Assembly (NCBI GenBank): GCA_022818135.1
Contig: JAFMSR010000008.1
Coordinates: 32,099,600 to 32,163,599 of the forward strand
Reading direction: 5' to 3'
Length of the DNA: 64,000 nt
Origin: Saxidomus purpurata
Taxonomy: Eukaryota; Mollusca; Bivalvia; Venerida; Veneridae
This document shows, piece by piece, positions 47,501 to 59,170 of the stretch (its first letter is position 1; each line of letters begins with the position of its first letter). The notes under the pieces are model-generated. The model made no database searches. It was given only the letters and a program-made list of their open reading frames with translations, and was not told the DNA's origin. Position numbers and translations under genes: made by a program.

Positions 47501-50500
47501 ATTGAATATATATAAGTTTTATTTGATAGATAAGCATGCTTTGCTTGGTACTAATGGATTTTCTCTCCTGTACATGACTGGCAAAGGTAGTTAATTTCAT
47601 ACACTCAGAACACGCTCGTTTTTTTAGTTGGTTTTTTGAGACAAAAGTTATTTTTGGATATTTATTAACATTAATTACTATGAATATACGTCTTTTGTAT
47701 TACTAAAACGGACAAAATGACCTTTAAACTTTAGTTCGATGCAACAAAGCGTTATGTGGATAAGGTAAAAGAAGCAGTTACAATGCTGTAGCACTGATAT
47801 AATGACGTCAGTGTAGCGCATGCGTGTTTCTATTTGATTTGTTCGATGCATTTTGCTGTGGAACAGTCGCCATATTGGAACCGAAATTCCACTAGAATTC
47901 GTTCTATAGATCTTCTTAGGCGAGTTGTTGTATTTTTATGAATGGCCGAAGAAACTATATTATTGATATATTGATAGCGTTGTGGCTACAGAGTATAGCC
48001 TGTTTGTATTAACGATTTTTGGGCTTTATAATAGCGACCACGGTGATGACCTACATTAGCAATGCAAAACCAATTAGAGTTGCGTCCCTTGAATGAATCT
48101 AATGAATATTTATGAAGCGCTAAATCAGCCCAAGAATGGTGCCGATTTATTTCGCTTAAAAATGATTAAAAACGGAATTGCCGGAAAACTGTAATTTGAA
48201 TATTTAATTAAGACCTGTATACCTCGGGGAAAACCCGCAAATTATCCGAAAGCCATAATTTATTAGTACAAAAACAAGTGTCAAAAGTTTGAAAATGTTG
48301 ATATTCCGTTAATCGGTCAATTTCGCTTGGTTTTCAGGTTTTATTTGAAAGGTATATACCCCAATCGGGAGATATGCTTAGCCTGTTGAAGTACAGCCGT
48401 GGCCATTATTCTGTACACTGTAATGTAATACAGTAATCGTCTCATATAACTGTTAAGTTATAATTTTCTTGTTTATTCTACAACTGTTTATAATCACACA
48501 CTTTTGTCTGTGTATGTTGCAGATAAAAGCATTAACTAGTGATTCTAATTGCCATATATACTGCGGTAGACATTCTGATATGTATTATATCTAAAAGTTA
48601 TAAAGAAAATAGCAAAATACTGTGCAACTACTGGGGTGAAACAGTGATGACCAGCATAACCCCAGGAAAACTTTTTATCTGGACCTATCTTCTGAACTGT
48701 CACCTCCAAAATGTAACTTTTCCACTTCTAAGAATTATGTGAACTACTGACTGTTACTATAAATTTGCTCGGTTAGAGACAAGTTTTGTGTTAAATCCAA
48801 ATCGCAAGCCAATTACCCATTAAAGAATGAATATGTGATTTTGTTTTAACACTTTATCCAGTGTTTCACTAAGTTTTAACTAGGTTTAGAGTGATCATGT
48901 ATAAAACTGTCAAGCAAAACTACAACAACAACAAAGGGGAACAAACTCTAGCACAACGGATACCTTGACCATGCGCCCTCTGCCGTGTAGCTGCATTCTG
49001 GACAACTGCATTACGATATTCAGTTACTGAGTAACAACGAAAATCTGCATCATCTAAAAGCATAATGCAGTTATTGCAAAATACAAGCCAACTACAATTC
49101 AGCAGTTCAAAACACAGTGTTAATAATGATTTCTCATGCAAATGAACTTGGATTCAACTACTCATTACATTTCATATTGTTACTTTACCTTAAAATACAC
49201 AGAAGTTTCAAATTCCCAGATTTCCTTGTCTGATTCCCATAATTTTCCTTGTTTTCAGCCATTTTCATATTATTCACAACACTGTATGCAGCAAGAAAAC
49301 TTTGAAGCCCAACCAGCCAACAGTACATGCACTTGCAGGGGTCAAACCTGCACTCTGACAAGATGAGCTTCTCACACCTGCACAACTATGTTACCCTTTC
49401 TTTCAAAAACATGATTTGTTACAGTAAAAACAATTCAATGAAGAAATTGTAGGAGTTTTTTAAGATAAGGTACAAAATGTATTATATATCATACTCTGAG
49501 ATGATGTATCACAGCTGTCAAACTGAGATGGATGTGATGCCTCTGCAATAGCAATATACATTCTTACAGCATAAACATGCAAACATTCAAATAAAAGCAT
49601 TTTTATGATGAAGAAAAACAACAGTTTTAACACAGATAAGCAACTATCATCTCTGTGCATAGTGTTAATATGTATCCAGAGTCATTAACAACTTGCTTTC
49701 AATGAGGCACAGACAGTTAGAAGCATGCTTTATTCTATGAACCAAACCCTCCCTTCTTTACACAAGTTTGCGCAAGTACAAAATATACGAGCTTTTACCA
49801 TGCAGGAAATGAAGGCCTTGGGTTATATTTATAACATATCAAAACCTTTAAGGTAGCTGACTGTACATACCATAAAGTGACAAGTTTATTGTAAACAGTT
49901 ATTTTCTGGTTTTACCTAACATTTCAAGCCATAATAAATACTGCCAGATCTGATGCAAAAAAAAAAATTGATCCATTTGATCCATTAATTTAAATGGTAG
50001 CATATTACAGATTATGTTAATAAACTCTGGGTGTGACTATAAAGGCTACTGTTAATATATCCGTTCAATTAATGTTTTTATAAGGACGAAAAATGTCCTA
50101 ACAAAATGTAACAAACAATAACAATAGTGTTTAACTAAAGTTTGAAGTGAAACTGATCTTGAAATTTAAAGACAGACAATACTGGTTTATATAAAAACAT
50201 TTCAATTCATGGATATATGAGTCACAAATTGCACTCTGTATGTTTTACATGTAAAAACGTAAAGGTTACACATGATCAGATCATCTAGTATTATTCTCAA
50301 TTCTGATATGTACATGATTACATTTTAAACTGTGGAATGAGCCACCTTTTAAAGTACAAAATAGTATAGTCATAGCATTTTATAAATTGAGGAGTAGCAA
50401 AATATTGTCAAAGTATATATATAATGTAATGTACTAACTTCCACTTTGTGCAAATGTGGCAAATGGAGCTTCAGCTAAAATATACAAACAAACAGATAAG

Positions 50501-53500
50501 AAGCTGTCATAGACAGGTAAGTAATGGGTGTAAGCAACTATAGTATATATTATGAACTCAACCACTGTAAGACCTTTACAACCAGTATGGGATCTAGATC
50601 AGCCCGCAAATCCATGCATTCTGATCTAAATCTGTACTGTTTGCCTGTCCCAAACCAACAGAGTAGATTTCTAATTCTTTCCCTTTTTTTTTTTATTCTT
50701 ACAGTGGATCAATGGCAGTACACATAAAAACATTGGTCTCAAAATTAAATGTGTCAAAGCAGGAATGACTAGCACAAGGAATCAATGAAGGTATATACAT
50801 GATGATTGTATTTCTAAGTGTACCAACTACTGTATCATGCCAGGTGACATCCACCACTTGCTAATTTGATAAAGTGGAAAATAGTAAAGTGACTTCAATT
50901 TCTTATTTCCAATCTGTACCAGTCCTTCATTCTGTTTAAAACAGAAGACATAATACTTTCATTGTGACGCATGTATACATCAGAAAAGTCACTTCATTTT
51001 TACATTTTTTTCCAAGTGAGTAACTGAGAAACAAACCACGGTGACATTTTGGAAAGTTGGAAGCAAAATCATTTTTGCATAAAAGTGAGTCCAAGTGGTG
51101 GAAGCAATACCTGAGAAGCAGAGTTGACAATAGTGAAGAGAATTGACAGTATTCTGCAGAGATGCTCAAAAAGTTTGTTTATTTCAATTCTTTTGTTGTA
51201 GGCATTTTACAAATCTTCAAATGCTACTGAAAATATTTCTGAAATATTGAACATTTCTGCAGTACATTGTCTATATATTGTAAGTCAATTTCTTTGTTTA
51301 TAACAAGAATACAGATCAAACAAAACAGTTTATTTAAAACTTAGCATTAATATAAAAGATCAAACAGTGATATAAGCTAACCTAATCTTGTCTCAACCTG
51401 AAAAATAAACATGTATCAGCCATTCAATGTTAGGCCAGACATTGGTATGTAGCATGTATACCTGTAACAATGAAAATAAACATTATTGTGCAATAATTAT
51501 GTAATAAAACAGTATAACATACAGATTTACAAAAGGTGTACATTTCTGTTCCTATTTGTAGCATAATAATTTTAATACTTGATATTTATTGTTCTCAAGT
51601 CAATCTTATAAACCTGCTGGATACAAATTTCATGAGCAGATTTCAACATTTATATTCCAAGTGTGATGCAAACATTTTGTTCTGCTTACATAAATGTGCA
51701 GACATGTGTCCGACTCACCACACCTCTGCCTACTAGAGATTATACAAGCATCTTTAGCAATAAGTGTTTACAAATAACTTCTTATCAACTTACTACTGGT
51801 TAAAGCTTCATGAACATAAAAAACGCTGATCATAGAAATAAATTTATTATTTCTTGTGCATGTTTTTTTTTCATACCAAACTAATCTAATTATCCTAATG
51901 TAAGCTTTTGGTGTCTTTTTCACTTACCTTTTCCTGATGGTTTATTTCTCTGGTATTCAGACTGCGCATTTGCAGTTGGATTTGCAGGTGACTGATTCTG
52001 TGCCTCTGCTGGTGGTGCCATCTCTTGCCTCATTTGCTGCTGGGGTGTGGGATCAGGCCCACCAAAAATGTTACTTGATGCACCACCTGGAGGTCTCAGC
52101 ACTCTGCAAGTTTATTTCATTTTTTTAGAATAGTTGTTTCTAATACTTAAATACTACTAAAACACCATGTATCTGAGACAGATGCTGTTCACCTTCAGCC
52201 ATATCTCTTTATGAAGTTCTTGATCACAACCCCAGCCCCACTTTCCTTAAGGACTAAGAGGACAGGAAATAATCATGTATCCAGAAGGCACACAATGTCC
52301 TCCTTTCTGTGAAGGTGGGTATGATCCAATGTGATGTTTTTAACTGAGGTTTAATGCCTGTGCCTACTTGAACACTACTTCAGCTATATAACTTAAAAGC
52401 CCCAGAATCCCATTTACAAGTAGCTCTAATTTTATCAAGAAAGATGTCTTACTGACAGAAATGACCTTTATTTGTACCAAAAACATTCCTAACTTTGTGT
52501 TTTTAAATCAGTAAGTACATAATTATATTAGAAACATAGCACAGTATTTTTTTCAATAGTGTTGCAAAATATAAGAAAGGCTTTGTGGTAATTCTTTTTC
52601 CTGAAGAAACAACTTGAATACGAAAGAAAGGCATATGTCAATATTGTTCTAGAGTGAATACAACATGGTTCTATCTCATTATCCTACTAATAAATTTATG
52701 TTACTATAGTATATCAGTACATTCAAAGTGATCCTGGGACAATCAGTTCTAGGGAAGGTCTAGTACTAGACTCTCATCTTGTATAAGATAAAGATCATTA
52801 TGTACTTAGCATCCTTTACAAATGGCACATCATTTATCTGTTTTTACATGCCTTGGTTGTGGTATAAAAATAAAGTATTAAAATGTCATACATTTCACAA
52901 AGATCTGTCAACTTTGTTTCAAATATGACATATTTATCAGTCTTTGAACAATAATGCACATAACATTATCTTCATTTCAAGACCGAGACAAACAAGTAAA
53001 TTCAGTTAATTGATATCCCGTCCAATCACTGAAAAATATGATGTGGAAACTGTCTTGGTTACTGTCATATCAAAGCACTGCTAATTTCAGAAAACAAAAA
53101 TTAAAGTTTCTGTATAGAATACATAAGAAAAGAAGGACCTCATTTTTAAAACAAGAGGGCCATGATGGCCTTATATATTTGCCAGAGTACCATCACTTTT
53201 CATGCCATGGTCACCAAACAAATCAAAGGACTGAAAGTGCTGGAGGATCGATTGTCTCTGAACAACACAGTCTGCACACATACATGTGTAAATATCAGGA
53301 CAACATACATGTAGACTGTACACAAACATGTGTGAATATCATGACAACCCTTGCACGAGTAAAGTTATAAACTAGAGACACAACAGTTACAGTTACTGTC
53401 CACAAATTTTGACCTTTCACCATTTGTGTAAACTTTACTTTTGAGATAGGAACCCATGTGCTTACATTATGTCATTCAGTGACTATGTTCAACTACCCTA

Positions 53501-56500
53501 TGAAGTATTAAGCTGTGAATCGTAACTGAGAAATGGATTTTGACAAAACTGAACTGAAAATTTATGGTTTGAACAACTTTAAATGTCATTCAAAAGTTAT
53601 GGGATATGCCCATAAGGTTGATTGTATTGTGCCAATTAATTCGGATTTAACGTCGCACCCAAAAGCTAAGGTCATATTGCAACTTCCGGCTTTCATGGAG
53701 GAGGAAGACCCTGGGTGCCAATTCCCTGTATCATAATTCGGGGTCATTTAGAAACTCCGAGGGTCATACCCTTTATTGTAAAAAAATAAAAGGCATGACT
53801 ATGTGTTAAAGAAGTTTTATTCAGTTTACTTCTGTAAAACTGCATGTGATATATCACAAAATGGTGGGTAGTCAAAGGGTTGGCAAGACAACAGGTGTTT
53901 CTCTTTGGATGCTTTCCATTTTGCCACTGCATCTCGGAAGTCAAATTTGTCCACAAAGCGAATTTTTCATAAGTGCATTCAACCATAGACATTAAACTTG
54001 GATATTATTTGGCACACTTAAACCCCTTTCAATAGTGACAGTCTGATCGAAATGACTACAAAATGATCATTAAAATCACTCAGAAAGACGTTTTTGTTTC
54101 CCCTATTAAGGTTCGTCGACCATCTCTTGTTGTGTGTCTACGATCTATGATGACGGTATCATAGGAATCATCACACACAAAAACACAATGGTACAAAATG
54201 TGGGTTGATCCGAAATCAGACGACAACGACACAATAGGGTCAAAATTAGACATATCCCATACCGGAAGCGTATTTTATCAACAATTTATCTTGCATTTCG
54301 AAGCGTTTCGAGAGGTTTTGAAATGTTGTTTTTTGTAGTAATTTGATCATACACATTTTAATTGCGTCATAGAAGACGCTCTTTACTATTTCTGTCGCGT
54401 CATTGACAAAATGAGTGCATCAAAACCGCAGAAAACGCGCTCTCGCTGAAACACTGAATTTAGTGTATCAGGTGTAGCGATACGTATTTCACGAGTCTTA
54501 CATTTCTCATGTCACACCGGTTTGACGATAAAAACCGTGTAGGAAAATAGTTCTATACAGAACAGATAACTCGTTGATTTAAGTTACAAATTATAAGAAA
54601 AACATCAATATAATATTATGCTATTCTGTAATGTTTCGATATTAATTAGATCTGTTACTACAATGTATATAATTTTTAAAACAGAGGACAGTAATATAGA
54701 ATTGCTTTTTGGTCGTATTCGGCAAAATATTTGTGTTAAGAGTTCGGCCGTAAGGGTCTGAAATACTCTGTTAACTTTGGATACGATTGAATAAATTCAA
54801 TCGATCCAAAAATCAGATGTGAACTCACACACTGCTGGCCAAGTACCCATATGTCCATCCAAGTTTCTGACCATTAAAGTCTATACATAACTAAGTTAAT
54901 AATAGTGAGTTCCTGTGTGGGGTAAATTTTGACATTAGGGACTTTGTGACCTAGTTTTTGATCCCACATCGAGTCCCCAGGTCTTGATTTGAACACTCTC
55001 TTGGTAAACGTTCACCAGGCAATGGTATATCGTCCGTTTCCGACCATAAGACGCATTTTTGAGACTCGAAATTGAAGTGCAACGAGGGGGGTGCGTCTTA
55101 TAAGCGGATGCTACAGGAAATTTAACAAACAATACGGACACATTTGATATTAAATCTTCAAATCTCACTTTTTAGTGAGTACTTTCGTTAGCCATTTGTA
55201 AAACAGTGCTAAAGCGCGTACCGTCCCATGCCGTATTAAAACGGTCGGTATCATTTGATTTTTTTTGTAAGTTATTTTTTATCTAAGTAATCGATTTTTA
55301 ATTTCATTTTTCTCCTTGCAAACTTAAAATATATCGGGCCGAATTTATTCAGTCTGTAAACCGAAAATAATTAATCGGCAATTTCGAAAAAAAATGTCGG
55401 GCGTTTATTCTTAAAATCTTTTCAAATTGTTATTGACTGCAAATCGCTAAACAAACATGACAATTAAACATCTGTAGGTGTTTTCTTTAGACACCAATTA
55501 GAAAACAAACTTTGGGGATTTAAAAAGGTGACACGCCGAAGTGTTAACAGTTGAATAAACACAAACAATAGCCAGGGGTCTAACTGTTCTTTTTTGTACA
55601 TTTCTCGTTCATTGACACGCATATTCGCAAGACCGATTGCTCGAAATTAAAACACGATTGGATAATAATCAAGGTGGGCATGGCTTATGATTGACAGATA
55701 ACTATTGAAACACAATCAAACATTCACGATTACCAATTTATTTGATATATATTTTGTTTCTTTAATCTGAAAATGATTACAATACGGACTTGATTAAATA
55801 ATTGGTAAACAATCTAAATTAATTCATGGTGATAGAAATTTGTTTGATAACAATAATTGGCCAGCATTCACTATTCACACACATGAAAACTTAAAAGAAT
55901 GTTTGCTTGTTTGTTTAATATATTGTGATCCAATTTGTTTGATTTCAATTATTTACCAGTGATTACGCTATATACAGTATATAATTAATATAAAATGGTT
56001 TGTTTCTTTATTTTTGGACATACTTGAAATACTTCGAAAAAATTGATGAGGTTTATTTTAATTTCATTGATTTTTACACTGTAAGCAGCGCTTGTTTGAA
56101 AGTTTTTTTACCCTTCCCTGATGTGAAAATACGGCCGCGTCTTATACGCGGGTCAAAGGAAAAAACTCAATTTCCCAAACCCTAGTTAGGGATGCGTCTT
56201 ATAAGCGGGTATATACGGTAATGTATAAGCTAAATATCTAAGCTCCAAGCCTTGTGGTTTCTGAGAACAAAAGTTGTACAGTTTTCCCTCTATATAAGCC
56301 TGTGTAAAGTCAAGTGACCCCGCCAGCAGGGACAATTTTGACCTGTAGGTCATGATATGAACACACTGTAAAAAAACAACTGACCCCTAGGGGTCAATTT
56401 TCACTCAGGGGTCATGATCTGAACACTCTTGGAAGAGGTCCATTGGACAATGCAGCAAACTCTCAAGAATGCCATAGGCTTATTACTTATAACCCAGCAT

Positions 56501-59113
56501 CCTGAATAATAAACGAGTCAACCAACAAATTCTTTTTGCTTAAAGGGACATACCCTACAACTTATGCCAAACAAATAACCTCCAAAACATAACTTATAGA
56601 ATTACTAGAAGTATTATAACTTAACCTAAAAGTTTCAGCTAAGCATTCCAGGCATTATCGATAAATTCAGCGATTTAAAATATGCTGCAGTACTGTAAAC
56701 CATTCAATAATCTATGTAAAGTTGTTGTTGAACAATTAATGGGTGGATGCGATTTATTACAGAAAACCTTTATACTGATTAATTGTGGTAAAATGAGGCA
56801 TTTTTCTCCATGGTTCTTCTTTGAAATAGTATCTATTTATCATTTACGTTCATTGCAACACATAATTTATGTTTTGAGAATATTATCTGCTAGATGTAGG
56901 GAGTGCCCCTTTAAGCTTCTTTGCTTCTCTTCTAATTGATATGCTTTTTATGGAAGGGATTGAGATTATAGAAAATAAAGAAAAAAGTAGTAAGTCAATC
57001 ACTACGTACAGGCAAAAGAATGATAGATTTAAAAAAAAAAAATAACAATTACCAATTTAGCAGGATTAACAGAAAACTATAAACTAAACAGTCCATAAAA
57101 GTTGTGATGTCATGAACAGAAGTTATCACACTCTTACTACACTTTTATTGAATAAATACCATGGCTAACAAATCAATTTTATTTGCCTCAAGCGAATCAA
57201 ATACATCGATCAGCAACGTTTTCACAGGACGCCAGACCATGTGATCGACGAGTAATATTCAATATAGTGATTCATGTAGGCGGATCTAGCGTTAACTTCC
57301 TATTATTATCGAGAGGCAGAGCACACATCTGCTGACTTTTTTGGATTATCGATTAAATTTGGCGGACATTGTGTGTATTAGATTTTAGAGGAAGTGTTGA
57401 CACTTTCGTTTAAGGATTGTCAAGAGGCGGAGCACACGTATGCCACAAGACAGATTATCGATTAAATTTGGCAGACGGGTGCGTGCATCAAGAGCGTGTT
57501 GGCACTTTAATTAGAAGTAAAACCGGCGAGGTGGCAATAAGGGCCTTTGATCAAGGCAGGATATTGCATGACCGGGCATCTAAAGGACAGGACGGCGCTG
57601 CACCATCCAAAAACGCTTTAACAGAAACACTAAATGCTACATGCCAAATATCTAAGATCTGTGCTATCCATAAGACAGCATGCTCAACTAACCTCAACGC
57701 TTACCAATAAAACAAAACTTTCATAAAACAAAATGTTGACCCTTTAATGCTCAATAATCAGTATTCCAACTCAGAATTTTTTTCAAGGGTATACTTACCC
57801 CCTGGACACAAAAAGTGGGGGTAAATCTCAATTTTTGGGGGTATGAAAATATAAGATAAGAAATACCATACTATGAAGGTACAGATGAACAATAAACATG
57901 GTTCAAACAGTGCATAGTGTCCGTTTTGGAATTAAATTTTAGCCAGGAAAACTGAGACAACCACTTGTTCAGAAACCGTTTCGGGTACTTTTTCTGACTT
58001 TTAACACTACTCGTAGTTGTGTCAGTACTCGTGAATGGCAACTCTTCAATTTATTATTTGGCATCATTTATTTTATTGGCCGTGAAGACAAACACAGAAT
58101 TTCAAAAAGCTTTTACTGCAACATGTTTGCAGACAGAGCCCAAATCATTAGATCGGTCACAATTTTAAAGTACTAATATTATTTCCCAGAACATTTAAAT
58201 ATGAAACCCGTCTACATTTTATGACATCAACGGTAAATTATCAGCAGTTATGCCGATCGATTGGCAGAGAAAGTAAAATTTCCATGATCTATTTTTAAAA
58301 CATACTGTGGGATTCCAGCAGAACCTATTCGTCCTCGGTATTTTCGTACACGCGCAATCTCGCACATGGTGAAAATTATATGCGAGATATTCATTTTCTT
58401 GCGTGATTTATGTAATAACTTACAAGAGTGGGAACACTGAATAATTGCTCTAAGAACTGCATTTTTTGGCGAATTTCTATTTATTGAAAAGTTATTTCAC
58501 TGGTAACACCATTTTGTAACATTATTATATCAGTGTCGACAGCTTTCTTTGCGCACAGGAATGAAATAAATCTGAAGCATTTTCGCAGAAAAATTAACAG
58601 TAAGGCAAGAATAATTGTTGAATAATGCTGAATCCTGCGGGAAACCAGATACAGTAGTCGGAACTTAACAGTTGTCAAAATTTGTGTATATCCTGTGTGT
58701 AACGTGCGTGCGTTCATCGCGTAATTTGTCAATCATATGTCGCGTACCATATTGTATCATTCATCGTGCAACGTGCACCATATACTTTAAATGATATACG
58801 ATACACATTTCCTGGTGCACGATAGGCCTATACGGTATATGATTCGATGTTTTATTCAGTAGTTATTTGGTTTACTAAGCCTGTACATCTCTGAAAAAAG
58901 TGCTGTCTTCACATTGTATTATTTTGAATTCGCCAGTGCAATACGGACAATAATGACTTCTAGGACAGGTGAGACAGTTAACACCTGAAATCCGAAATTT
59001 AATTATATTTTATTGACAGAAAGGACATAAATTTTCTTCGAAATCTAAACTGTTGTTGTCACAGCTTTATTTTAAGTGCAGTACACAAGGTATAAGGAAA
59101 CCCCCCCCCCCAA

Positions 59114-59170
<57 letters not shown>

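Larger units (their letters stand above)
45123..48963 (-). other. JPT intron 5 with MITE, 146 bp array and possible promoter
   Basis: 3.8 kb. From left to right: a 153 bp MITE (45275-45427), an element with seven 146 bp repeats (45827-47066), a CRE/NRF1/YY1-like cluster (47803-47880) and a terminus of the 61 kb foldback family (48351-48385). No exon seen. Confidence 0.75.

Noticed and set aside
51396..51411. 16 nt microexon-like stretch (GTTGAGACAAGATTAG)
   Set aside because: Entered from phase 1 it gives an immediate TGA and its length is not a multiple of three.
57417..57710. 97-codon frame starting MSRGGAHVCHK (non-ATG start)
   Set aside because: Starts in a degenerate duplication, lacks an ATG and resembles nothing known to me.
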